Source: Camellia lanceoleosa
Taxonomy: Eukaryota > Streptophyta > Magnoliopsida > Ericales > Theaceae
NCBI GenBank assembly: GCA_025200525.1
Contig: CM045762.1
Span: 122,510,752 to 122,574,751 of the forward strand
Length of the DNA stretch: 64,000 nt
Direction: 5' to 3'
Below the pieces are notes generated by a model that saw only the letters and a program-made list of their open reading frames with translations, was not told the origin of the DNA and made no database searches. A program made the position numbers and the translations under genes. Below, piece after piece: positions 21,045 to 33,373 of the stretch (positions within the stretch are counted from its first letter, which is position 1; each line of letters opens with the position of its first letter).

Positions 21045-22246
21045 GCGCATCCTCCAACTTTTGTTCACTAAAAAAGTTTGATTAAAAGTGTTAGTAAAAA
21101 ATAAATATTCGGGTTACCTTATGCGAAAGAAATCACTCACTAATTAAGATCTCAAAATTTGAATTAGGAGTCTCCAATTGTAAATCCGTAGAGAGGCTAC
21201 TAGAGTTTCTCTAGAAAAACTTACACTCCAAATTCCACGTGCAGTAATGCTGACCTTAGAGGGACGAATGGAGATTTTTTACAGATATTTTTACAGATAT
21301 TTTTTGAGAATACAGAGATAGTCCTGCAGATAAGTTGTGACATAGTCATACAACCACCATAACCGGGTCGGATATAACCCATGGAACATCCATTTGGATT
21401 ATCTGACAAAAACTATCTTATTTAATTATTTCTTTATTTCTTCCTTTTCCTTCATTCTTTTTTCTTCTTTTCTTTTTCTTATTCATTCTGCTTCTTATCC
21501 CATGGTTGCTGCTCTCTGTTTCATTTTTTTTCCCTTTGCTTTTTGTTTTCTCTTTCCTTCTCCTTTTATTTTCTTACGGCTACAACAACCTTTCCCTTCA
21601 TTTTTATCATTTTCTTTACTATAAATTATGACAGTATTTCTTGTACTTTGATCATTGTATCATTTTATTTCTTATAATTTCAATTAACTTAATTTTGTTT
21701 GAATTTAAGATTTTGTTTTAATTTGGTCCAATTAATTATAATTATTAATATTTTTTATATATAAAAAATATGCACAACAGTGGCATCCGTGTGATATACT
21801 TCAATTATGGATAAACAATATATTAGAAAATTGTTTAGATTTAAGAATTTATGTAAATCCTTCAAGATTCTAAGAATTTACAAATTTGCTCAAAAATTGT
21901 GGCAAATTTATATTTCATATATAAAAATATTTGTCAATGAAAATTTTAATTTGTGAAATAGTTATATTTTAAAATAAAGAAAAATAGAATACATTCCTCT
22001 ACATATTTATGTTAGAATTTGAGGACACCGAGAATTTGTTTGCTAGTTAAAATTCAAAGGATTTTAAATCTTAGAAGTATAAGGACCAAGTTTAACATGA
22101 ATGGTCAAAACCAACATTCTAGCCTAGAAACCCTACACAACACACACACACACACACACACACTCTCTCTCTCTCTCTCTCCCCTTTTTTTTTATATCTC
22201 TAGTGTTGCCTCTACCATGTTTATCAGTGTCGCCTCAATGGCATCT
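21045..22246. other. Intergenic AT-rich sequence
   Basis: No gene is supported. A pyrimidine-rich tract at about 21420-21620 creates a spurious hydrophobic open frame. A compound CA/CT microsatellite lies near the right edge. Confidence 0.55.
22139..22180. repeat. Compound (CA)n(CT)n microsatellite
   Basis: About 11 CA units run directly into about 10 CT units. Confidence 0.95.
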
Positions 22247-24288
22247 ACTACTATGACGTCCCAAAAATCGAGAATATCAGATAATATATTAACCATTAAA
22301 TACTTGGTTTATCTAAGATTACAAAAGTAGGAAACGTCACTAATGAATCCTTTGGCTAATAACCAAGAAAGATCCCAAGAAGGTTGAAGGAGTCAAAATA
22401 GCCTCCTTTCTAAGTCCAACCACCTTAGATAGCAAAGCTACCTTTTTTATAGATCTTGACAAGGTATTAACACAAGACCTACATGAGTTGACGAAGTATA
22501 AGGATAGGTTACAAATGTTATATATGTATACAAATTACAAAATCATTTCGTAAATACAACATGGGATCTATCACTTACAATCTCAAAACAAGTTTAACAT
22601 AACTAGTTCCTAACTCTCATAGGATAGCCATACGTCTTCAAATACTTCAGCTTTGTCTTCGACCGGTCTAATAGTGTTCAATATCTGGCATAAAATGCTG
22701 TGAGCTTTGAACGCCCAGTAAATGCACACACACCCCGTCCCTTTTTCCCAATCCAATACACTATTACATTTATAACAAACAAGTAATGAAGCATGATGTT
22801 CAAGTCAATAACAAGGATTACAAGGTTAGATGTTGGTATTCTAGAAATCTCCCAAAGAGATTTCATCATTCTAACCACAAGAATTGGACACCGGACTATT
22901 CGAAACTCCCCCTTTTGCTGCTTTGTTACAGAACTAACATCGGATGCCTACCAACGGGTATATACCGCGTAGCACCAACTGCAGGGCCTCAAAGAAAAGA
23001 AAAAGGTTTTATCACCCAGAATCGAACCATATCTTTCCAAAAAAAAACTTTATTCTCCTGAGTGTCCCATCTGGACCCAACCTTATCTCACCAATCAAAT
23101 CATCGCAAAAAGTCTAAATATGTCCGTTCCATTCTAGGGTTTACGCGATAATCGCTTACGCAAGACTTAACCTTCAATTAGGGAGCACATCCCATCAATC
23201 CATACATAATACGCTATCATCTCTTCAATATTAAAGTGATCGAAAACCCAATACCACTCCAATTAAGTTTCTTGTTGAGTTAAATGTCTTAAATTAAAGT
23301 TCGAATAACTTAGCATGATAATAATATCCACATAAGCATGAGCATCATTAATTGAAGAAGATAAGGAACATAACCATAACACATTAAATATCATACTAAG
23401 ACATGATCATGTACCAATAAGTATATTCATGAACACAAGAGCATAAAACACCCATGCAAAACTAAATTTCTAGATTAGTACCAATTAAAGATTAAAATCA
23501 AAAGGGCTATTTCAGATTTTCCCGAACTCGACCTTCGTATGGTTCATAGAGAATTTAATCTGTTTTCCAAAACATCTTTTGAAAATGGAATAGCTTTTCT
23601 AGATTTTTAGTTATTTAAGAAACACTCCAGTGTTGTCCAGATTCGTTGACCGTTACGAAAATCAGATTTTCTTTCAAACTGGTCACTCTTTTTCGATGAA
23701 ACCAATTTTACTTGAATGATAACTGTTTAAGGAAGATGTTGACAGAAAAATGAGGTCCAGAAGATAGTTCTACATTTTCCTAGAATTTTTGAAAGTTGGC
23801 TGTAAAATAGATTTTTTATGCACAATACTCAAAATAGGAAGATTTGTGAGAAAAGAGGCCAACTAAAGGAAATTTTTCACTTCTTTTGTGATGAAAATAT
23901 ATTAAATAATGTATCAATAACTCAAATTTTTAGAGCGATGGTATGCTTTTAAAAAAAAAAATGTGAGACATGGGAAGAAAATGTAGTTTTGCATCTATTA
24001 AGTAGAAATATGAGTAGAAGAATAATTGAAGCCCAATTCATCGACTTTGAACACATGAACACCATTATAACACATCTGAAAAAATTATATAAAACCTCTA
24101 ATAACATGTATTTGAAAAAGGAAAATAAAAGAGAGAGTTGTGTTGTGGCTTACTTGATTATCTAGTGAAGTGTTTGCACAATTTCTTCTTCCTCCCACAA
24201 GCTCACTCTCCACTCCTCTCCCTCTCTCTATGCCATGTGGGTGTGTGGGTGTGGTGTTTGATGTTTATATCGATGGATGATGGTGGTG

Positions 24289-24296
24289 TATTTATA
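24289..24296 (-). promoter_or_regulatory. TATA-like box, LARD LTR, first duplicate
   Basis: TATAAATA on the minus strand (plus strand TATTTATA), followed in the minus direction by a GA-rich tract. Same context at 25205-25212 and 29777-29784. Confidence 0.5.
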
Positions 24297-25204
24297 GGAA
24301 AAATGGTGTGAATTGTCTAAAATGTCCTTTGGTTGAAATGAAATGGAATTAAGTTGTATTTAGTTCAAATGAAATGGAATAGTTGATAATTAGGACCTTA
24401 ATTGTGTATTTAATTATGATCTAGCTAGGCTTAAGTCTAATTTAATCCATTCTAGTTACAAGTAAATTAGATATTTACATGTATCTATATAGAATTAGTA
24501 CCAAAGTCATAATTATTTCCATGATTCAAGGGATCTGTCTCTAAACTACAATGATTATAGCCTAGGAGGCATGATGGCTGGCCATGTGCTCAAGATTTGG
24601 GGATTTTCCTATTTATTTTGGGTGCAAATTCCATAGATATTGTGTACAAAATGATTTGACGAATAAGAGGTACAAATATATATAAATATATAATGGTACT
24701 AACTTGGGGACAATTTGTGATTTAAGTAAAATATGAGGGATAAGGCCTTAATTTATTAATTGGAACATTTATTTTAGAGTAGAATTTAGCTAAGTTAGGG
24801 TTATAGAATCTAATTCGGTTTGAATTTCTTGTTTCGAACAAAAAGGCTATCAACCGACGAGGGTGATAAAAATCGGAAAAACCTAGGGTTTTCAAGTGGT
24901 AATTCTACATTTATGGAGTCAATTAATCAATCTTAGGGTATTAAAAATGATTTCTAATTTATCAAAATCAATTAGGGTTTGCGAGTTTTTAGTTGGTGCA
25001 TGCATTTTGATCCCAGGGTTAAAATTGTAATTAATTAAGAAATTGAGCGATTTCAAAGAAATAATTTAAAAGTAAGGGACTTAATAGGGTTTACAAAATT
25101 TCGGGGTCTCAGACAAGCTCACTCTCCACTCCTCTCCCTCTCTCTATGCCTTGTGGGTGTATGGGTGTGGTGTTTGACGTTCATATAGATGGAGGATGGT
25201 GGTG

Positions 25205-25212
25205 TATTTATA
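25205..25212 (-). promoter_or_regulatory. TATA-like box, LARD LTR, second duplicate
   Basis: Copy of the TATAAATA motif in the second 916-bp unit, giving this LTR two putative promoters. Confidence 0.5.
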
Positions 25213-26034
25213 GGGAAAATGGTGTGAGTTGTCTAAAATGTCCTTTGGTTGAAATGTAATGGAATTGAGTTGTATTTAGTTCAAATGAAATGGAATAGTG
25301 AATAATTAGGACCTTATTTATGTATTTAATTATGATCTAGTTACGCTTAAGTCTAGTTTAATCCATTCTAGTTACAAATACATTAGATATATACATGTGT
25401 ATATATATAGAATTGGTTTCAAAGTCATAATTATTTCCATGATTCAAGGGATTTGTCTCTAACCTACAATGATTATAGCCTAGGAGGTATGATGGCTAGT
25501 CATATGCTCAAGATTTGGGGGATTTTCCTATTTATTTTGTGTACAAATTCCATAGATATTGTGTACAAAAAGATTTGATGAATATGAGGTACAAATATAT
25601 ATATATATATACAATGGTACTAACTTGGGGTCAATTTGTGATTTAAGTAAAATATAAGGGATAAGGCCTTAATTTATGAATTGGAACATTTATTTTAGAG
25701 TAGAATTTAACTAAGTTAGGGTTAGATAATCTAATTCAATTTGAATTTCTTGTTTCGAATAAAAAGGCTATCAATCGACGAGCATGTTAAAAACCGAAAA
25801 AACCTAGGGTTTTCAAGTGGTAATTCTACGTTTATGGAGTCAATTAATCAGTGTTAGGGTATTAGAAATGATTTCTAAGTTATCGAAATCGATTAAGGTT
25901 TGTGAGTTTGTAGTTGGTGCATGTATTTTGATCCCAGGGTTAAAATTGTAATTAATTAAGAAATTGAGTGATTTCAAAGAAATAATTTAAAAGTAAAGGA
26001 CTTAATAGGGTTTACAAAAGTTAAGGGTCTCACA

Positions 26035-27736
26035 ACCTATCCTCCTTAAATAAGTTTCGTCCTTGAAATTTCAGTCATTCTTCATGTCTCAAAATGTTGT
26101 GGGCAATTGTGCTGGCAACGTATTTTAAATCATTAAGATTCTCCGTTCTGTCTAGAGTCGCCATTGGTCTTATTCTTATAATAGTGTTTTGAATCAAATT
26201 CCTCCCTAATTAATGACTAAGGAGATGCGCTAATCTCCTGCGCTTCTTGAACTGTTCACTATATGGGTAATGACGTTGCTGCTCCATTGTGAAGGCTTGT
26301 ATTGCCAATTTCCTGATGTGGCAATCAACACTTTCCATTGTGTTTGTTGATTTGTTGAATCATTAATCTATCCCCCTTAAATAATAAAAGCATTTTATTG
26401 GATGGGTAGGTCATCTCCTTCTATTGGTAACTATCAATAATAGCTAAGGTACGTATAATAATTCTATTTTTAAGATGAGGTCGGAGTAGGGTATCTTCAT
26501 GTCTCAGGAATTGAAAATTAATCGTACAAACATTTCCTAGTTACATCTTCCCTAAGTTAGCCATTAATCATATCCGGCCCTTTTCCCCTTAAATAGTCAT
26601 CCTTGACTTCTTTCCGTATAATTTATGTCCCTTTATATCTTGGGGTATGGTGTTGTTTTCTTCTGGTTGCTCCTTTCTGGTCCCTCCTTTCTTGTCCCTC
26701 ATGAAGTTGGGTTTCTTTTCCGCAAGCTCCAAATCCTCTTAGATTCTACCTCTTCTCTTTTTGAAGTTAATGTTGTGTCAATTATTTCCACAAAGATGGC
26801 AAGACTCCTCCAAAATTTGATTCTTGATAAGGTTTGGGATTTTGGCCACGGTTACAAGTCCATTTTTAAGGTTTCAATTTCCTAGTACCGCATTCCTATT
26901 GTTGCTTGCGAGCTCATGTTATTACTTGTCTCGAAGTATTGTCCACCATTTGCCATTCTAGAATAGGGCGAGGCGTAAGTTAGATTCTAACTACAGAGGC
27001 AATTCCTTAACAAATCTTAAAGTTAGAGCTTAATTATCCTAGGGTGTTCACACAACACAACTTTATATATATAGGCAAAATAATAATTACAAGATTCTTA
27101 AAATTGGATTAATGGAAAGAATACAAAGTGGAGATGAGGAATACAAAGCAGTTATGGTGATAACATCAGGGTAAATACGGATGAATGGTATGATGTTATG
27201 GTTTCGAACTTCAATGTGATCAAAGTTATAGAGGTAGTAACTAAACTAGATATTTAACTTGAAACTGCGTTGGCCATCCGCGTTTCAAACTGAATATCCA
27301 AGATTTAGCACCGAGTAAAGAAAACGAAATTATTTACAAGAAGCCTTGTGTTAAACAAAATAATCCGGCCTCAAAGGAGGTCATGACTTAATCTTGGAAA
27401 AGGATAACATCCAATAAAGGTTACAAATATAAGATGAGGATATGATGATCGATAGAAGACTTGTAGAACTAATAGTACCCCTACTGCACGATGTGAGGCC
27501 TTGTCCAAAGTTAAAAGCACTTCCCGATTCTGAAATACGTCCTCATGAGTTGATGTTGGTGTACCCGAAATTCGAAGAAATTCCCTAAGATAGGTCAAGA
27601 AAATTTCTATTTTTTAATGTCTTTTAGTTTATAAAATAGGCAGTGTTATATAATATAACATAGTCGGGGCAAGGTAGTCTCTAACCATAGGTCGAAACGC
27701 GTGGGTAAGGGTTGAACTTAGACTCTGATACTAACT
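26035..27736 (-). other. Non-coding interior of the LARD-like element
   Basis: It is 1702 bp long. It starts with the complement of a purine tract (26035-26046) and ends with the complement of a primer site (27722-27733). Short open frames (for example 26625-26885 plus and 27371-27598 minus) show no gag, protease, integrase or reverse transcriptase motifs. Confidence 0.8.
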
Positions 27737-30570
27737 TGTGACGCCCCAAAAATCAGGAACATTAGATAATATATTAACCATTAAATATAGGGTTTATCTA
27801 AGGTTACAAGAGTAGGAAACGTCACTAATGAGTCATTTGGCTAATAACCAAGCAAGATCCCAGGAAGGTCGGAGGAGTCAAAATAGCCTCCCTTCTAAGT
27901 CCAACCACCTTAAATAGAAAAGCTACTTTTTTGATAGATCTTAGCAAGGTGTTAACACAAGGCCTACATGAGTTGACAGAGTATAAGGATAGGTTACAAA
28001 TGTTATATATGTATACAAATTACAAAATCATGTCTTAAATACAACATGGGATCTATCACTTATAATCTCAAAACATGTTTTACATAACTAGTTCCTAACT
28101 CTCATAGGATAGCCATACGTCTTCAAATACTTCAGCTTTGTCTTCGATCGGTCTAATAGCCTTCAATACCTGGCATGAAATGTAGTGAGCTTTGAATGCC
28201 CAGTAAACGCACACACACCCCGTCCCTCTTTCCCAATCCAATACACCATTACATTTATAACAAACAAGTAATGAAGCATGATATTCAAGTCAATAACAAG
28301 GATTACAAGGTTAGATGTTAGTATTCTAGAAATCCCCCAAACAGATTTCATCCTCCCTACCACAAGAATTGGACACCGGACTATTCAGAACTCCCCCTTT
28401 TGCTACTTTGTTGCAGAACTAACCTCAGATGCCTACCAATGGTCTGCATAGCGCCAACCGTAGGGCCTCAAAAGGGATGGCGAAAAGAAAAAGGTTTTAT
28501 CATCCGGAATCCAACCTTATCCTTCAAAAAAAAAAGTTTTATCCTCCTGAGTATCCCATCTGGACCCAACCTTATCTCACAAATCAAACCATCGCAAAGA
28601 GTCCGAATACGTCCGTCCCATTCTAGGGTTTACGCGACAACCACTTGCGCAAAACTTATCCTTTAATTAGGGAGCACATCCCATCAATCCATACATAATA
28701 CATTATCGTCTCTTCAATATTCAAGTGATTAAAAATCCAATACCACCCCAATTAAGTTTCCTGTTGAGTTAGATGTCTTAAATTAAAGTTAGAATAACTT
28801 AGCAAGGTAATAATATCCACATAAGCATGAGCATCATCAGATGAATAAGATAAGGAACATAACCAAAACACATTCAATATCATACCAAGACATGATCATG
28901 TACCAATAAGTATATTCATGAACACAAGAGCATAAAACACCCATGCAAAGCTAAATTTCCAGATTAGTACTAATTAAAGATTAAAATCAAAAGGGCTATT
29001 TCAGATTTTTTCCAAACTCGGCCTTCCTATGGTTCATAGAGAATTTAATCTAGTTTTGAGAACATGTTTCAGAAATGGAATAGCTTTTCTATATTTTTAG
29101 TTATTTAAGAAACACTCCAGTGTTGTCCAGATTCGTCGACCGTTACGAAAATCAGATTTTCTTTCAAACTGCTCACTCTTTTTCAATGAAACCAATTTTA
29201 CTTGAACGATAATTGTTTAAGGAAGATGTTGACAGAAAAATAAGGTCCAGAAGATTGCTCTACGTTTTCCTAGAATTTTCGAAAGTTGGCTGTAAAATAG
29301 ATTTTTCATGCACAATACTCAAAATAGGAAGATTTGTGAGAAAAGAGGCCAACTAAGGGAAATTTTTCACTTCTTTTGTGATGAAAATATACTAAATAAT
29401 GTATCAATAACTCAAATTTTTAGAGTGATGGTATGCTTTTAAAAAAAAATGTGAGACAGGGGAAGAAAATGTAGTTGTGCATCTATTAAACGAAAATATG
29501 AGTACAAGAATGATTGAAGCCCAATTCATCCACTTTGAACACATGAACACTATTATGACACATCTGAAAATATTATATAAAACCTCTAATAACATGTATT
29601 TGAAAAAGGAAAATAAAAGAGAGAGTTGTGTTGTGACTTACTTGATTGTCTAGTGAAGTGTTTGCACAATTTCTTCTCCCTCCTACAAGCTCACTCTCCA
29701 CTCCTCTCCCTCTCTCTATGCCGTGTGGGTGTTTGGGTGTGGTGTTTGATGTTCATATAGATGGAGGATGGTGGTGTATTTATAGGAAAAATGGTGTGAA
29801 TTGTCTAAAATGTCCTTTGGTTGAAATGTAATGGAATTTAGTTGTATTTAGTTCAAATGAAATGGAATAGTGGATAATTAGGACCTTAATTATGTATTTA
29901 ATTATGATCTAGTTAGGCTTAAGTCTAATTTAATCAATTCTAGTTACAAGTACATTAGATATATACATGTATATATGTATATAGAATTGGTTCCAAAGTC
30001 ATAATTATTTTCATGATTCAAGGGATTTGTCTCTAAACTACGATGATTATAGCCTAGGACTATGATGGCTAGCCATGTGCTCAAGATTTGGGAGATTTTC
30101 CTATTGATTTTGTGTACAAATTCCATAGATATTGTGTACAAAAAGATTTGATGAATATGAGGTACAAATGTATATATATATACAATGGTACTAACTTGGG
30201 GTCAATTTGTTATTTAAATAAAATATGAGGGATAAGGCCTTAATTTATGAATTGGAACATTTATTTTAGAGTAGAATTTAACTAAGTTAGGGTTAGAGAA
30301 TCTAATTCAATTTGAATTTCTTGTTTCAAATAAAAAAAGCTATCAACCAACGAGCGTGATAAAAACCAAAAAAATTCAGGGTTTTCAAGTGGTAATTCTA
30401 TGTTTATGGAGTCAATTAATCAGTATTAGGGTATTAGAAATGATTTCTAAGTTATCAAAATCGATTAGGGTTTGCGAGTTTTCAGTTCGTGCATATATTT
30501 TGAGCAATTTCAAAGAAATAATTAAAAAGTAAGGGACTTAATAGAGTTTACAAAAGTTAGGGGTCTCACA
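27737..30570 (-). repeat. Right LTR (5' LTR) of the LARD-like element
   Basis: It is 2834 bp, starting TGTGACGCCCC and ending GGGTCTCACA on the plus strand. It aligns along its length with the left LTR, with many scattered substitutions, so the insertion is older than the Copia one. Confidence 0.92.
29777..29784 (-). promoter_or_regulatory. TATA-like box, LARD right (5') LTR
   Basis: TATAAATA on the minus strand, then a GA-rich tract. As the 5' LTR this would drive the element's transcript. Confidence 0.5.
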
Positions 30571-30575
30571 ACTAC

Positions 30576-30989
30576 CACAACGTCAATATTATTCGTTATT
30601 GTTGCTTTTATTATTTTCACTCGAAATTGTCGTCATCACCACTGATCTGTTAGACTCCGCCATCAAGCGATGCCAAATGTGCTATATCCACTAGAAACAA
30701 TCCTTGTCATCACTGATTTTTCATGTACAAGTTTTATCTCTCTCTCTCTCTCTCTCTCTCTCTAACATATCTCACTAGTCCAAATCTAGATGTTACTTGT
30801 CTTTAATTTTGTTTCTCATTCACTATTTTATTTTATTTATGTATTTGTTGATTGTATATTATGACTGATAGAAATATGATTGTTATTTTTTGTTTTGTAT
30901 AGTTTTTCTTAGGGAAATATCACATCACTGCATTTTTGCAAAAATAATTACAAATTAATTAAATTTTTTATAAATATTAATAGTTAGAT
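30576..30989. other. Spacer between LARD-like and Gypsy C elements
   Basis: No gene is seen. It contains a TC microsatellite (30739-30762) and AT-rich sequence. Confidence 0.6.
30739..30762. repeat. (TC)n microsatellite
   Basis: About 12 uninterrupted TC units. Confidence 0.95.
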
Positions 30990-30990
30990 T

Positions 30991-32972
30991 TATAACGGTT
31001 TCTATTTAGACCCGACTCATTTCTCATTTTTGAATCCAGGAATCCATATCCTTAACTATTGTTCATTTCATTTTCATCTTGTGCTAGTTGAGTTTGATTA
31101 TTTGGGAGTTATGGTTGTGTTTGAAACATATTGGGAGTTAGTTTTCCAAAAGAGTTGTTGCCTAGATTTTTCCATGTTCGCTCGAGTGGCTTTTTCTGCG
31201 CTCGAGCGGTCTTTTACAATCTGCAAAACTACTGAAAGTGAGGTATCTTCGCCCAGGCGTTCTTTTGTAGGTCTGAACTTCTAGAAGGGGGCCATTGTGC
31301 ACTCGAGTGGTTTCCCTTATTGTGTTTGACGCTCGAGCAATGTTTTGGTCGCTCGAGTGGGTTGCGCGCATATCAATCTAAGAAAAGGGTTTTCTAAGTC
31401 ACTTTTCACTTTCCCTCTCTCTCTAAAAACATTCCAAGCCCTAGTTCTTCACTCTCTCTTTCTAGTTCCTGTATTCAAGCTCCAAATACTCTCAACTTAT
31501 TGATTTCTACACCTTAGCCCTTTGGAGAAAAAGGTAGCGCACGTCGAGAGCTCTGTTTTAATCGGAGGAGTTATTGATTTCGGCTCCGCCAAACTTTATC
31601 CCTTGCTCTCTCTTGTCTTCTAATCTTGGGGTAGGGGTTTCTTTAACTTTTGTATGATTTTAACCTTAGTTTTTTGTCTATTGATAGAATCTAGTGGTTT
31701 GAAGATTTTGGGTTAAACCTAGGGTTTGATTTTGAATTGAAAAGAGGAATTTTTAAATGAGTTCTTGAAAAAGGTTGTGGGGATGTGTTTATGAGTGAGA
31801 TATGCTAAAATGGTGGATTTTTTTGACTTAAAATTGATTTTGTAAGTAAAGGGGGTTTTGTTCTAATATTATGGATATTTGGTTTGTGAAAAAAAAAAAT
31901 GAAAAATGATATTGGGTTTCGTAAGAATATAACAATGTATATGTTGATGATGATAGAGGAGTTGAATATGTAATATCACTCACATTTTGAAAATGATGAG
32001 ATTTTATCTTTTGTTGGAAATTATCTATTGTATATAAATATCTGTTTTGCGCTATCGGTGAAGGATAGCTTTAATTGTTGTAGAAATTGCACGAGCATTA
32101 GTTGAATTGAAACTAACCATTCATACATCTTGCATTGAGCATTGTTGCATACTCAAACATTGAAAATGTTTTATTTTGAGAAGGAAAAAAAAAGAAAAAG
32201 TGAATACCTTAGTGAATTTGGTTAGGGGGTGTGGTCGTGGTTGTTATGTTAGCCTGTGTATCCTTGGTGAAATTCTAGAAACCTGTGCGGCTAGATGTCG
32301 ATCCTTCCAGTTAGTACTGGTAAAATGGCTTTGATAATGCTTGTATAGCTTACTGGCTGACATGTACCTAGAGATTCCCAATGTTTTGTATCCACTACCC
32401 TATTTTCTGTTATAAAATGATTATTTTCATGAATTGATATATAATCTATTATGGCATAGTTTTCAGAAGAAAAATGTGAAATGTAAATGGCATGCATGTG
32501 CATTCACCTCATGATTTTGTTAAGATTTATATATTGTGTTAAAGTATCCCTACTAGGCTTTAGCTCACCCTATGTGGAAAACACATTTCAGGTGCTGATA
32601 ATATACCTCCACCAAGGACATAACTTGGGAGGATTTGCAGCCAAGAGCTTCTTTTGTTTTATTTGATGTAATTATTTTTATATAAGCCTTGGGCTTTAAT
32701 TGTATTAAGTTGAACTCATTTTGATGTATCCAAGCATTGATTTGGAAAGATGTAGTCATTAGGGCATATAATTACTTAATTTTACTTTTATTTTAATTCA
32801 TGTAACCATTTCATATACTATAGATTCATGATTTAAGATTTATGAATGTATACATACATATGTCACCTTTTGTATGATCACGATTATAAATGGAATATAA
32901 GATATGATGTTATTGATCAATTGTAAGGAATGTTATGAGATGGGTGATTGTTATTTATTCCGAGGCGTTACA
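30991..32972 (+). repeat. 5' LTR of Gypsy C
   Basis: About 1.98 kb. A cluster of CGCTCGAGCG-like palindromes lies at about 31174-31366, followed by a CT-rich tract. The first about 490 bp align with the truncated 3' LTR at 38207. Confidence 0.85.
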
Positions 32973-32975
32973 ACT

Positions 32976-32987
32976 TGGTATCAGAGC
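32976..32987 (+). other. Gypsy C primer-binding site
   Basis: TGGTATCAGAGC, complementary to initiator tRNA-Met, three nucleotides after the LTR end. Confidence 0.9.
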
Positions 32988-33373
32988 TACCAGGTTTCAA
33001 TACTTTGGGATCGTGGGATGTGGTTTTTACCACAATGGATTATCTCGCTAGATGATATTAGAAGTAGACCTGGTATGCTATGTGATAACATGCTTATGTG
33101 ACTAAATAAGTATGAGATTTAATTTCTTAGATATTGATTGAGCCTACGAGTTTCTAGAAGTCCTGTTAAAAGAGCACTTGATCACTGCTATTTCTAATTG
33201 AAATTCTTGCAATGTCGCGGGACGATCACTATCTAGAAAGGAAGTTCGTTTGTGTTTATATGGTTATCTGCTTATGTAGAGTGAATAAATTATTGTCCAC
33301 CATATTAGGACATGAGTGAATTAGTTTCGACATATTTGTAAACATGCTAATCTATTGTGTTACCTTTATTAGG

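Larger units (their letters stand above)
22252..26034 (-). repeat. Left LTR (3' LTR) of the LARD-like element with internal duplication
   Basis: It is 3783 bp, versus 2834 bp for the other LTR. The excess is explained by a 916-bp tandem duplication of its terminal (U3) portion. The first unit ends GGGTCTCA and joins directly to ACAAGCTCACTC, starting the second unit. Confidence 0.92.
24198..26034 (-). repeat. 916-bp tandem duplication of the LTR terminus
   Basis: CAAGCTCACTCTCCACTCC starts at 24198 and again at 25114, a 916-bp offset. Each unit includes its own TATA-like box. The single equivalent unit is present once in the right LTR (about 29687-30570). Confidence 0.93.
22247..30575 (-). 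mobile_element. LARD-like non-autonomous LTR retrotransposon, TSD ACTAC
   Basis: The element is 22252-30570, flanked by ACTAC at 22247-22251 and 30571-30575. The left LTR is 22252-26034 and the right LTR 27737-30570; read on the plus strand they start T(A/G)TGACG(T/C)CCC and end GGGTCTCACA. Orientation is minus: a purine tract (minus strand) abuts the left LTR, and a primer site (minus strand TAGTATCAGAGT, two mismatches to the tRNA-Met site) abuts the right LTR. The 1.7 kb interior has no gag or pol. Very long LTRs around a non-coding interior fit the Large Retrotransposon Derivative type, which must be mobilised by another element's proteins. Confidence 0.9.

Noticed and set aside
21394..21624. 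Hydrophobic small protein (76 codons)
   Set aside because: It is a by-product of a pyrimidine-rich tract; composition explains the Phe/Ser/Leu content.
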